This document shows, piece after piece, positions 47,601-56,039 of a stretch of 64,000 bases of DNA. The position numbers and the translations under genes were made by a program. The notes under the pieces are model-generated. The model saw nothing but the letters and a program-made list of their open reading frames with translations. It had not been told where the DNA came from and did no database searches. This stretch comes from Pseudomonas putida S13.1.2 (lineage in GTDB: Bacteria; Pseudomonadota; Gammaproteobacteria; Pseudomonadales; Pseudomonadaceae): the NCBI RefSeq assembly GCF_000498395.2, contig NZ_CP010979.1, positions 5,056,501-5,120,500 on the forward strand, written 5' to 3'. Position 1 is the stretch's first letter; each line of letters starts with the position of its first letter.

Positions 47601-47762
47601 GGTACCGGCAGCGAGGTCATGAGCCGCATCGCGGTGCCCATGGTGGGCGGCATGCTCACCGCCCCCTTGCTTTCCCTTTTTGTAATCCCTGCGGCGTACT
47701 GGCTGATCCGCCGCCGCGAACTTGCTGTAACTACCCCCAACCTCTCAGGAGAAATCCTATGA
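44604..47762 (+). CDS. cusA: Cu(I)/Ag(I) RND efflux pump CusA/SilA
   Basis: The 1052-residue inner-membrane transporter has twelve predicted helices and two large periplasmic loops. The heavy-metal RND motifs are GGIAIAIGAMVDAAVVMIEN and, in the second half, GVAAEFGVIMLIYLNNAW. A periplasmic RIDMLATGIKSPIG segment carries one of the conserved methionines seen in CusA. Copper or silver specificity follows from this and from the CusF partner. It overlaps cusB and cusF by four bases each. Confidence 0.93.
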   Translation: MIAKLIRWSVGNRVLVLLATLFLVAWGFVSVRSLPIDALPDLSDVQVIIRTSYPGQAPQIVENQVTYPLTTTMLSVPGAKTVRGFSAFGDSFVYVLFEDGTDLYWARSRVLEYLSQAQSRLPAAAKPVLGPDATGVGWIYQYALVDRNGGHDLSQLRSLQDWFLRYELKTLPDVAEVATIGGMVKQYQVVLDPLRMASLGITQAEVVEAIGKANQETGGGVLEQGEAEFMVRAAGYLRSLDDFRAIPLRLATKGVPVTLGDVATVQIGPEARRGIGELDGLGEAVGGVVILRSGKNAREAIAHVKAKLETLKKALPAGVELVTVYDRSQLIDRAVENLSHKLIEEFVVVALVCAAFLWHLRSSLVAIVSLPVGILIALIVMRHQGINANIMSLGGIAIAIGAMVDAAVVMIENAHKRVEAWHIRHPGQPLRGEAHWRVMTEAAVEVGPALFFSLMIITLSFIPVFTLQAQEGRLFAPLAFTKTYAMAAAAALSVTLIPVLMGYWIRGPLPAEQRNPLNRGLIRLYRPALEVVLRRPLVTLAGALLILLSSLWPLDHLGGEFLPPLDEGDLLYMPSALPGLSAQKASELLQRTDRLIRTVPEVATVFGKAGRAESATDPAPLEMFETTVRLKPKSEWRPGMTTEKLIEELDRTVRVPGLTNIWIPPIRNRIDMLATGIKSPIGVKVAGSDLDQIDRATLAVERAAKKVPGVTSALAERLTGGRYIDLDIDRHAAARYGLNIADVQAIVAGAIGGETIGETVEGLARYPISVRYPREWRDSVEALRQLPIYTSQGGQLTLGSVARIRIADGPPMLKSENARPSGWVYIDVRGRDLSSVVADLRQAIDSEVKLDPGMSLSYSGQFEYLERANARLAWAVPATLAIIFVLLYLTFGRLGEALLIMGTLPFALTGGVWLLYLLGYNLSVATGVGFIALAGVAAEFGVIMLIYLNNAWAERQAKGETTRAALLDAIREGAVQRIRPKAMTVAVIVAGLLPILWSSGTGSEVMSRIAVPMVGGMLTAPLLSLFVIPAAYWLIRRRELAVTTPNLSGEIL

Positions 47763-48112
47763 AAAAGCTAATTGTTATCGCAGGCCTGATCACCGCTTTC
47801 GCCACCAGTGTGCATGCCCAGGACATGGATGGCATGGACATGAAGAAAATGCCAGCTTCCGCCGAGGGGGACCAAGGCAGCCAGGCGGCACCCACTGCGC
47901 ATGCTGAGGGGACAATAAAGGCGCTGGATCCTCAAAGCGGAAAAATTACCTTGGCGCACGGCTCGGTAGCAGAGCTCAAATGGCCGGCGATGACCATGGG
48001 TTTCCAAGCTGAGCCTGCACAGCTGAGGGGCTTGAACGTAGGAGACAAGGTGAAATTTGGGTTCCGTATGGAGGGAAGCGTCGCGAAAATCGTGAGCATC
48101 CAGAAGCAGTGA
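47759..48112 (+). CDS. cusF: Periplasmic Cu/Ag chaperone CusF
   Basis: The 117-residue protein has a signal peptide (VIAGLITAFATSVHA), a short Met-rich stretch and a CusF domain. The metal site H-x(7)-WPAMTMGF uses His, Trp and two Met. It hands Cu(I) or Ag(I) to CusB. It ends the cusCBAF operon. Confidence 0.93.
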   Translation: MKKLIVIAGLITAFATSVHAQDMDGMDMKKMPASAEGDQGSQAAPTAHAEGTIKALDPQSGKITLAHGSVAELKWPAMTMGFQAEPAQLRGLNVGDKVKFGFRMEGSVAKIVSIQKQ

Positions 48113-48165
48113 TTGAAAAGCCTTGAATGATCGGGCGCGCCTTCATACCGGGATGATTCGGACAA

Positions 48166-48183
48166 GCTTACAGAAATGTAATC
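48166..48183. promoter_or_regulatory. CopR-type box upstream of the Csp-like gene
   Basis: GCTTACAGAAATGTAATC is the exact reverse complement of the box at 37,535. It lies 84 bases before the four-helix-bundle copper protein gene. Confidence 0.75.
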
Positions 48184-48266
48184 AATCTTCAGGAACCCGT
48201 CAGGTCGAACGCTACATACCGTCATGAGACGGTGCATTGGCATCACATCGACCCGATACCGGAGAT

Positions 48267-48599
48267 ATGACCATGAACAGTCGCTTTGATGAATGCATCT
48301 CGGAATGCCTGCGCTGCGCGCTGTCCTGTGAAGGCTGCGCGTCAGCCTGCCTGCAAGAGCAGGACGTAAAAATGATGGCAGACTGCATCAAGCTGGACAG
48401 GGATTGCGCAGATATGTGCAAGCTTGCGGCTACCTTGATGGCACGAGAAAGCATGCTCGCCAAGGAATTTTGTGCGCTGTGCGCCAGAATTTGCCGCGCT
48501 TGCGGGGAGGAGTGCGGTAAGCATAAGGCAGACCACTGCCAGCATTGCGCTCAGGCCTGTTTGGCCTGCGCACAATCCTGCGAAGCAATGGCTGCCTAA
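48267..48599 (+). CDS. Four-helix-bundle copper-binding protein (Csp-like, DUF326)
   Basis: The 110-residue protein has about fifteen cysteines in regular spacing (CISECLRCALSCEGCASACL; later CALCARICRACGEECGKH). These line the core of a helical bundle that stores many Cu(I) ions. There is no signal peptide, so this is a cytosolic Csp3-type store. GGAGATAT precedes the ATG at 48,267. Confidence 0.88.
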   Translation: MTMNSRFDECISECLRCALSCEGCASACLQEQDVKMMADCIKLDRDCADMCKLAATLMARESMLAKEFCALCARICRACGEECGKHKADHCQHCAQACLACAQSCEAMAA

Positions 48600-48824
48600 T
48601 TAATTTCGACCGACCGTCGCTGTTTTGCAAAGTACTTAGGGAAGACCTCGGTCGGTCGATCACAACGCCCCCAGAGAGGCGGGTAGTCACTGGTGACCAC
48701 TCTGCCGACAGAGGATTGTATCCCGGCATGTAATGCAAGGGCCCCAAGGTAAAGGGCCCCTGCCGGCCGACCAGCTGTAGCGCTCGTCGTGGTCAGCTTG
48801 TCCAAGAATTAACCTGTCCTTCGG
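48600..48824. other. Intergenic stretch with inverted repeats
   Basis: No gene is seen. The arms CGACCGACC (about 48,608) and GGTCGGTCG (about 48,650) form one dyad. A GGGCCCC/GGGGCCC-type hairpin near 48,740-48,760 may serve as a terminator between the converging genes. Confidence 0.4.
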
Positions 48825-49157
48825 TCAGTTTTGACCCCGGCAGTTAATTCCGGCAGTGCGATATTCGAGGATTCTCAGCTCTCCTGTTGAGTCTTCGTAA
48901 TTCATCTGCGCCGGCATCACGTCGCAGCTGCCGTAGGTCGAAGTCCTGCTGATGATTCTCGCCACATCCAGCTTCATTCCGTAGCGATAATGGATCACCT
49001 CAGGTGGTTTTTTTCCATTGGCAGCTGCGTATGCACGCATAGCCTGCTCATTCGCCTGAATCATTTTCCCGTGCAAGCGATCAGAACCTCCTTCGGAGAA
49101 AGCGGATGAGGAGGCGATTAAGAGAAGTAGGCCGGCGATGCATTTGGCTTTGATCAT
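48825..49157 (-). CDS. PtrA N-terminal plus DUF2790 exported protein
   Basis: The 110-residue product has a signal peptide (IAGLLLLIASSSAFS) followed by EGGSDRLHGKMIQANEQAMRAY, the PtrA N-terminal pattern also present at 37,558. The C-terminal half (PPEVIHYRYGMKLDVARI ... GSCDVMPAQMNYED) is a DUF2790 domain with two cysteines. ATG at 49,157 is preferred to a GTG upstream. A CopR-type box precedes it, so it is probably copper-induced. Confidence 0.78.
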   Translation of the reverse strand: MIKAKCIAGLLLLIASSSAFSEGGSDRLHGKMIQANEQAMRAYAAANGKKPPEVIHYRYGMKLDVARIISRTSTYGSCDVMPAQMNYEDSTGELRILEYRTAGINCRGQN

Positions 49158-49222
49158 TTCAGTCACTCCATGAAAACATGACTGAAGCCTAAGGCCTGGT
49201 AGCTGTCATCCATGTGATCCAG

Positions 49223-49242
49223 GCATTACATCTTTGTAAGGC
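49223..49242. promoter_or_regulatory. CopR-type box upstream of the PtrA-N/DUF2790 gene
   Basis: GCATTACATCTTTGTAAGGC shares the ATTACAT and TGTAAG half sites of the boxes at 37,535 and 48,166. It lies 66 bases before the gene. Confidence 0.7.
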
Positions 49243-49418
49243 TGTGCTGGGTGACTGCGCTATCCCCACGCAGACAGTTTGCGGTACCCGTCTCCGGGCC
49301 GGCCGACAGAGTTCGAGCAGGTGTGTTGCGAAAGGTAGATGGGCTCAGATGAGACGATCGCATGATTACCAGAAGCGCAGGCTGCAAAAATCTCCAGAGG
49401 CCGCATGGTGACTGACTT

Positions 49419-49554
49419 CGACAGTTTTAGTTCTCTAGATCACCGACCTAAATCGGCTTTTAAGCGCTCCGCGACAGTTTTAGCTTCTTCTTCAAGGTCA
49501 CTGCAGGCCCCGGAATTTGGGCCTCTGGTACGACAGTTTTAATTCTCTAAATCC
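49419..49554. repeat. Left-type transposon end with three TnsB-type sites
   Basis: CGACAGTTTTAGTTCTCTA at 49,419, CGACAGTTTTAGCTTCTTC at 49,472 and CGACAGTTTTAATTCTCTA at 49,531 are direct repeats 53 and 59 bases apart. They are inverted relative to the sites at 18,029-18,064. The first and third continue to match for four more bases. Confidence 0.8.
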
Positions 49555-49559
49555 AAAAG
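49555..49559. repeat. Target-site duplication, distal copy
   Basis: AAAAG matches 18,014-18,018 and directly precedes the stranded glmS terminator. Confidence 0.75.
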
Positions 49560-49586
49560 AAGCCCTCCACTTGGAGGGCTTTTTGC
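49560..49586. terminator. Displaced glmS terminator, also serving lpd
   Basis: AGCCCTCCACTTGGAGGGCT is a perfect hairpin followed by TTTT. With the transposon removed it lies about 26 bases behind the glmS stop. It now faces the 3' end of lpd and can stop transcription from that side as well. Confidence 0.85.
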
Positions 49587-49655
49587 TTACTGAAGATCAG
49601 GCAATAGCGCACCAGGACATACGAGTTGAATGCCTTGGGCTGCGAAGGGGTACGA

Positions 49656-51056
<1,401 letters not shown>

Positions 51057-51116
51057 GGGTTCAACTCCAGGATGTAGAAGCGCGAGAGGGGCACAAGGTT
51101 AAGCTGAGATGCAAGA

Positions 51117-51128
51117 ATTGTATACAAT
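51117..51128. promoter_or_regulatory. Perfect palindrome between lpd and cfa
   Basis: ATTGTATACAAT lies 60 bases before the lpd start, in the divergent lpd/cfa promoter region. The form resembles operators of GntR-family (FadR-type) regulators. No such regulator is adjacent. Confidence 0.5.
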
Positions 51129-51263
51129 CTGCTGCGCGTATAAGACCCGTTGGTTCTAGACCTTGGTCTCGTTTAGAGGAAACATCCCACCAATGAACTA
51201 CTCTGATCCGGCGACGTTCGAAATTTAAGGCGTCGTAGTCAAACATGGATAGGAGGGTTGTTC

Positions 51264-52448
51264 ATGCTCGCGCAACTTCCACCTGCACTGCAGAGCCTGC
51301 ATCTGCCGCTGCGGCTGAAATTGTGGGACGGTAACCAGTTCGATCTGGGGCCTAGCCCGCAGGTCACCATCCTGGTCAAAGAGCCACAGTTGATCAGCCA
51401 GTTGACGCACCCGAGCCTGGAGCAGTTGGGCACGGCGTTCGTCGAAGGCAAGCTGGAGCTGGAAGGCGATATCGGCGAAGCCATCCGGGTATGCGATGAG
51501 CTGAGCGAGGCGCTGTTGCCTGATCTCGAAGAGGCTTCGCCGACTCGGCTTGCCCATGACAAGCGTACTGACGCTGAAGCCATCTCCTATCACTATGATG
51601 TTTCCAACGCGTTCTACCGGCTGTGGCTGGATCAGGACATGGCCTATTCGTGCGCTTACTTTCGCGAGGCTGATAACACGCTCGATCAGGCCCAGCAGGA
51701 CAAGTTCGATCACCTGTGTCGCAAGTTGCGCCTGAATGCCGGCGACTACCTGCTGGACGTTGGCTGTGGTTGGGGTGGCCTTGCGCGCTTCGCTGCACGG
51801 GAATATGACGCCAAGGTATTCGGTATCACTTTGAGTAAAGAGCAGCTCAAGCTTGGCCGGCAGAGGGTCAAGGCCGAAGGGTTGGCTGACAAAGTCGACC
51901 TGCAGATTCTCGACTACCGTGACCTGCCTCAAGACGGTCGCTTCGACAAGGTTGTCAGCGTGGGTATGTTCGAGCATGTCGGGCATGCCAACCTGGCGCT
52001 GTATTGCCAGAAATTGTTCGGCGCCGTGAGGGAAGGGGGGCTGGTGATGAACCACGGTATCACCGCCAAGCACATCGATGGCCGCCCGGTCGGGCGTGGC
52101 GCAGGTGAGTTCATCGACCGCTATGTGTTCCCCCATGGCGAGCTGCCTCACCTGTCGATGATCAGCGCCAGCATCTGTGAAGCAGGGCTGGAGGTGGTGG
52201 ACGTGGAAAGCCTGCGCCTGCACTACGCCAAGACCCTGCACCACTGGAGCGAAAACCTGGAGAACCAGTTGCACAAGGCGGCGGCGCTGGTGCCGGAAAA
52301 GACCCTGCGCATCTGGCGCCTGTACCTTGCAGGTTGTGCATATGCCTTTGAGAAGGGCTGGATCAACCTGCACCAGATCTTGGCAGTGAAGCCTTATGCG
52401 GATGGCCACCACGATCTGCCTTGGACGCGCGAAGACCTGTATCGCTAA
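51264..52448 (+). CDS. cfa: Cyclopropane-fatty-acyl-phospholipid synthase
   Basis: It adds a methylene from S-adenosylmethionine to unsaturated acyl chains of membrane phospholipids. The 394-residue product has the SAM site LLDVGCGWGGLARFAA near residue 168, and GMFEHVGHANLALY. ATG at 51,264 is chosen because AGGAGGG at 51,251-51,257 lies six bases upstream; a TTG at 51,258 is too close. Confidence 0.94.
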   Translation: MLAQLPPALQSLHLPLRLKLWDGNQFDLGPSPQVTILVKEPQLISQLTHPSLEQLGTAFVEGKLELEGDIGEAIRVCDELSEALLPDLEEASPTRLAHDKRTDAEAISYHYDVSNAFYRLWLDQDMAYSCAYFREADNTLDQAQQDKFDHLCRKLRLNAGDYLLDVGCGWGGLARFAAREYDAKVFGITLSKEQLKLGRQRVKAEGLADKVDLQILDYRDLPQDGRFDKVVSVGMFEHVGHANLALYCQKLFGAVREGGLVMNHGITAKHIDGRPVGRGAGEFIDRYVFPHGELPHLSMISASICEAGLEVVDVESLRLHYAKTLHHWSENLENQLHKAAALVPEKTLRIWRLYLAGCAYAFEKGWINLHQILAVKPYADGHHDLPWTREDLYR

Positions 52449-52466
52449 ACATGTAGATGCGGATTT

Positions 52467-52514
52467 TGTGGGAGCGGCCTTGTGTCGCGAAAGGGCCGCA
52501 AGGCCGCTCCCACA
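52467..52514. repeat. REP-type palindromic repeat pair
   Basis: TGTGGGAGCGGCCTTGTGTC and, in inverse, GGCCGCAAGGCCGCTCCCAC form a long imperfect hairpin between convergent cfa and cls. It is a typical position for a REP element and may act as a bidirectional terminator. Confidence 0.78.
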
Positions 52515-52529
52515 TTCAGACTGCTTAGC

Positions 52530-53969
52530 TTAAAGAATCGGCGAAATCAGCCGTGCAATCCGCATCCCCAATTGCTGCAGTCGATGAGTGTCGAGGGTGT
52601 CCTCCGCAGTAATTTCCCGGGACTGTTCAAAGTCATTGATCAGCATCTTCTCCACCTGGTCGGCGAAGTTGCGGTCGACGGTGAGCAGGGTGATCTCGAA
52701 GTTCAGACGGAACGAGCGGTTGTCCAGGTTGGCACTGCCGATCGCGCTGACATCATCATCCACCAGCACCACCTTCTGATGCAGGAAGCCCGGCTGATAG
52801 CGGAACATGCGTACACCCGCGCGCACCGCTTCGAAGGCAAACAGGCTGGAAGCGGCATAGACCACTCGGTGGTCTGGCCGTGACGGGATCAGCACCCGCA
52901 CATCGACCCCGCGCAGCACCGCCAGACGCAAGGCGGCGAACACTGCCTCGTCCGGGATGAAGTAGGGGCTGGTGATCCACACCCGTCGGGTAGCGGAATG
53001 GATCGCTTCGAGGAAGAACAACGAGCAGGTTTCCTGCGGGTCGGCGGGGCCGCTGGCCAAGGCCTGGCACAGCACACCGTTATCCGGGTAGGTGTCCGGC
53101 AGGATCAGCGGCGGCAGCTGGCGCGTGGCCCAGTACCAGTCCTCGGCAAACGACTCCTGCAGGCAGGCCAGCACCGGCCCGCTGATCTGCACATGGGTGT
53201 CACGCCAAGGGGAAAGCTTAGGGTGCTCACCGAGGTATTCGTCACCCACGTTGTGCCCACCGATGAAACCCAGCAGGCCATCCACTACCACGATCTTGCG
53301 ATGGTTGCGGAAGTTTACCTGGAAGCGGTTGAACCAACCGCGGCGGGTGGCGAAGGCATGAATCTGTACACCACCGTCGCGCAGCTGCTGGCTGTACCTG
53401 GCTGGCAATGCATGGCTGCCCACGCGGTCATAGAGCACGAACACCTGTACCCCTTCGGCAGCCTTGCGCAGCAGCAGCTGTTGCAATGCCTTGCCCAAGG
53501 TATCGTCATGGATGATAAAGAACTGCACCAGCACCACATCCCGGGCTTTTTCGATGGCGGCGAAGATGGCATCGAACGTGGCTTTTCCATCGATCAGCAA
53601 CTTCACCTGGTTGTTCGCCAGGCAGGGCATGCGCCCAAGTTTGGGCATGGCGCGCAGGGCTGCGTAGCTTTCTGATTCACGTGCGGTTAGGGCTTCTTCC
53701 ACCCAAGGCCGCCAGTTGAGACTGGCCATGGCCACGTGCATTTCCTGGTTGGCCTGCCGCCTGGCCTTGATGTAGGCATAGAACGAGCGGGCGCCGAAGA
53801 TCAGGTAAGGGATCAAGGTAAGGTAGGGGATGAAGACCAAAGGCATGGCCCAGGCGATGGCGCCTTGGGCGGTACGCACGGTGAAGATCGCGTGCAGTGC
53901 GGCGACGATACCCAGTAGGTGAATCAGTCCGAGTAGGTAACCAAAAAAGTAGGGGCTGTGGTAATCCAT
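52530..53969 (-). CDS. cls: Cardiolipin synthase (phospholipase D family)
   Basis: It condenses two phosphatidylglycerols into cardiolipin at the inner membrane. The 479-residue protein has two N-terminal membrane helices (FFGYLLGLIHLLGIVAALHA; WAMPLVFIPYLTLIPYLIFG). Two HKD-type motifs follow: HRKIVVVDGLLGFIGGHNVGDEY and LHQKVVLVDDDVSAIGSANLDNRS. The chosen start gives MDYHSPYFFG; an ATG two codons upstream is possible. Confidence 0.94.
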   Translation of the reverse strand: MDYHSPYFFGYLLGLIHLLGIVAALHAIFTVRTAQGAIAWAMPLVFIPYLTLIPYLIFGARSFYAYIKARRQANQEMHVAMASLNWRPWVEEALTARESESYAALRAMPKLGRMPCLANNQVKLLIDGKATFDAIFAAIEKARDVVLVQFFIIHDDTLGKALQQLLLRKAAEGVQVFVLYDRVGSHALPARYSQQLRDGGVQIHAFATRRGWFNRFQVNFRNHRKIVVVDGLLGFIGGHNVGDEYLGEHPKLSPWRDTHVQISGPVLACLQESFAEDWYWATRQLPPLILPDTYPDNGVLCQALASGPADPQETCSLFFLEAIHSATRRVWITSPYFIPDEAVFAALRLAVLRGVDVRVLIPSRPDHRVVYAASSLFAFEAVRAGVRMFRYQPGFLHQKVVLVDDDVSAIGSANLDNRSFRLNFEITLLTVDRNFADQVEKMLINDFEQSREITAEDTLDTHRLQQLGMRIARLISPIL

Positions 53970-54100
53970 ATGCATCCTGCTTGCCGAGTACACTTGAGGT
54001 AACAGAACACGTTCCCGGTCCGCCTTGCAACCCGAAGGTGGATTTGGCGTCCAAGGTTCAGCCCGGCCCGCTTGGCCGGTTTTTTCAGGAGCGATCGTCC

Positions 54101-54628
54101 ATGAAGATTCGTCTGCCACTGTTGGCGTTGGCCCTGGCCATGAGCAGCCCGCTGGTGCATGCCCAGGTGCTGCAACCAGGTTTGTGGGAGCTGACTACCA
54201 GCAACATGCAGGTCGATGGCAAGCCGTTACCCGACATGCAGTTCATGCTCGGCCAGTTGAAAAACCTGCCGCCAGAGCAGCGCGCGATGATGGAAGGGGT
54301 GTTGGCCAAACAAGGGGTGACGGTTGGTGGTAACGGCGTGCGTTCGTGCCTGACGCCAGAGCAGGTGGCAACCAACGACATCCCGCTGCAGGACCCGAAG
54401 TCTGGCTGCACCCAGAAGATTACCGACCGTACCGGTAATGTGTGGAAGTTTCAGTTCAGCTGCCCCAAGGCACAGGGCACTGGCCAGGCCACCTTCCTCA
54501 GTGACCGGGAATTCACCACGCAGGTTAGTGGTACCTTCAACGCTTCGGGTGTGCAGCAGCAAGGCAGCATGAACACCCGTGCGGTGTGGCTGAGCAATGA
54601 CTGCGGCACGGTCAAACCGCGCACCTGA
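54101..54628 (+). CDS. DUF3617 exported protein
   Basis: The 175-residue product has a signal peptide (LLALALAMSSPLVHA), then VLQPGLWELTTSNMQVDG, the DUF3617 opening. Conserved cysteines lie in VRSCLTPEQ, SGCTQ and FSCPKA. Function of the family is unknown. The 3' end overlaps folE2 (opposite strand) by 17 bases. Confidence 0.85.
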   Translation: MKIRLPLLALALAMSSPLVHAQVLQPGLWELTTSNMQVDGKPLPDMQFMLGQLKNLPPEQRAMMEGVLAKQGVTVGGNGVRSCLTPEQVATNDIPLQDPKSGCTQKITDRTGNVWKFQFSCPKAQGTGQATFLSDREFTTQVSGTFNASGVQQQGSMNTRAVWLSNDCGTVKPRT

Positions 54629-55517
54629 CGTCCCATTGCCATTGGCTGGTGGCGACGGCGTCGTGGGCATGCAGGCTTTCTGCATGTTCCACGCGCAGCT
54701 TGAAGGCCGTGCTCCATTCCTTTTGCCGAAGCGCCTTGTGCAGGCGTCGTGCGGCGTCTTCGCAGAACATCAGGTTTTGCCCGTTGGCCAAGGCGAAGGC
54801 TTGCTCGTCCGCACGTTTCACCGCGGTCTGCACAGCTGTCCCCAAGCTTGTCTCAATGCAGTTGATCAGCTCGGTGACGGGTAAAACGTGCTGATTGCTG
54901 CACAGCCGTACCTGGATGTGCGCGGTACTTCGTTGGCTGTGGGGCGTCGCCACAATACCTTCGGCGCTACCAAGCCACTGCAACACAGCGGATTTTTCGA
55001 CCTGCTCCTCGCTGAAATCGTCCAGGAACTGCTGCTGAATCAGCTGCCGTGCAAGTGCAGCGGAGCATGGGCAGGTCGAGGAGTAAGGGACGGAAACAGA
55101 TAGTTCCACGTGGAACATTTCATTTTCTATCCTTGCATCGACCGTTACGGCATAGCTTTTCCAGCCTGCCAATGGGCTGATCAAGGCCGGCCTTTTCAGC
55201 AGATGCTCGAAGCTGAGGCGCAAGTAGGCGGCAGAGGAAAGGCCTTCATGGCTGCTCAAGAAATCCGCCAATAGCTGCCTGATTGCCAGCACAGAGAGTG
55301 GCTGATGTTCTAACGCCCCCAGGGCAAGGTAAAGCCGAGACATATGGATACCGCGTGAACTGCCATCCACCAGGCTTACCCCTGCGTCCACTTTGGCAGC
55401 TACGGTGCGCCCTTCGAATTGCAGAGGCACGGCGATCCCGCACATGCCCACCCAGTCCAAAGGCAAGGTGTACTCCAGGGTTTGTGCTGCGATGTCGGGG
55501 AGCTTGAGCTGGGTCAT
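54612..55517 (-). CDS. folE2: GTP cyclohydrolase I type B (FolE2)
   Basis: This starts folate synthesis from GTP. FolE2 does not require zinc and replaces zinc-dependent FolE when zinc is scarce. The 301-residue product has SSTCPCSAALARQL and the FCEDAARRLHKAL motif near the C-terminus. ATG at 55,517 gives MTQLKLPDIA, the family start. It is downstream of a small exported protein gene and a Zur-type site, which fits zinc control. A parS sequence lies in the middle of the gene. Confidence 0.92.
   Translation of the reverse strand: MTQLKLPDIAAQTLEYTLPLDWVGMCGIAVPLQFEGRTVAAKVDAGVSLVDGSSRGIHMSRLYLALGALEHQPLSVLAIRQLLADFLSSHEGLSSAAYLRLSFEHLLKRPALISPLAGWKSYAVTVDARIENEMFHVELSVSVPYSSTCPCSAALARQLIQQQFLDDFSEEQVEKSAVLQWLGSAEGIVATPHSQRSTAHIQVRLCSNQHVLPVTELINCIETSLGTAVQTAVKRADEQAFALANGQNLMFCEDAARRLHKALRQKEWSTAFKLRVEHAESLHAHDAVATSQWQWDVRCAV
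55103..55116. other. parS: parS partition site
   Basis: GTTCCACGTGGAAC is a perfect 14-base palindrome and the core of the Pseudomonas parS consensus, bound by ParB. It lies within folE2, about 49 kb from parAB in this genome and nearer in an ancestor lacking the transposon. Confidence 0.85.
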
Positions 55518-55543
55518 CTGGCTTTCCAAACAAAAAGGGGCAA

Positions 55544-55924
55544 TCAGTGGCAACCGCCGATCAAGCTGCAATGCAGCTTGAAGCGCTGCCCACTGGAGCT
55601 GGATACGCGGTTCAGGGTGGTCCAGCCAACGCGACGGCTGTAACCCACCCAGGCTTCGCCATCGCTGGCCAGGCCGGTGAAAAAAGTCAACGTGCCATAG
55701 CGGCTGTTGGTTTGTGCCCACAGGCGCCGGCTGCTGAAGTCGTAGCCGCGCAGGTAGAACGTACTGCCTTCGCTGCGCACGCTGTAATAACTGCCCTTAC
55801 CGTCCTGGCAGGCAAGCAGTGTCGCGCTGCGTGTACACACCGCCAACATGCTGCTCTTCGGCATGGCGAACAGCGAAGTGGGCATGGTGAGCAGCAGCAA
55901 CACCATGGCGCGTGGCAGATTCAT
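55544..55924 (-). CDS. Small exported protein of the zinc-response block
   Basis: The 126-residue product has a signal peptide (MVLLLLTMPTSLFA) and four cysteines in the mature part (two near the N-terminus, two in LHCSLIGGCH). It is not recognised. It lies 26 bases before folE2, with which it is probably cotranscribed from the divergent Zur-type promoter. Confidence 0.75.
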   Translation of the reverse strand: MNLPRAMVLLLLTMPTSLFAMPKSSMLAVCTRSATLLACQDGKGSYYSVRSEGSTFYLRGYDFSSRRLWAQTNSRYGTLTFFTGLASDGEAWVGYSRRVGWTTLNRVSSSSGQRFKLHCSLIGGCH

Positions 55925-55977
55925 TTTTCATCCCCGGTGAATACTCGTCCGTCGAGAACGGCTTGGCGAAATTGTAT

Positions 55978-55992
55978 TGTTACTTTATAACA
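55978..55992. promoter_or_regulatory. Zur-type operator
   Basis: TGTTACTTTATAACA, with further AT-rich flanks (ATTG and TTGT), matches the gamma-proteobacterial Zur dyad (GTTATAATATAAC type). It lies between the exported-protein gene (leftward) and the COG0523 GTPase gene (rightward), 48 bases before the latter, so Zur could control both. Confidence 0.75.
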
Positions 55993-56039
55993 TTGTGCAA
56001 TGCATCGTTTCGAATGCGCTCGCCTGAAGAGGTTTCGCC

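Larger units (their letters stand above)
18019..49554. mobile_element. Complete Tn7-like transposon in attTn7, carrying defence and copper-resistance cargo
   Basis: The element is 31,536 bases. The glmS-proximal end has two closely spaced TnsB-type sites (18,029-18,064). The distal end has three more widely spaced sites in the opposite orientation (49,419, 49,472 and 49,531). This asymmetry recalls Tn7R and Tn7L. The flanks share AAAAG. Joining 18,018 directly to 49,560 restores glmS with a terminator (AGCCCTCCACTTGGAGGGCT plus T run) about 26 bases behind its stop. Transposition genes tnsA, tnsB and tnsC, two tniQ genes and all cargo lie inside. The exact boundary bases are inferred; the ends read TGATT and AATCC rather than the TGT/ACA seen in Tn7. 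Confidence 0.88.

Noticed and set aside
18019..49554. A CRISPR array or Cas genes paired with the second TniQ
   Set aside because: No repeated spacer-repeat pattern and no Cas-like gene were seen; this does not look like a CRISPR-associated transposon.
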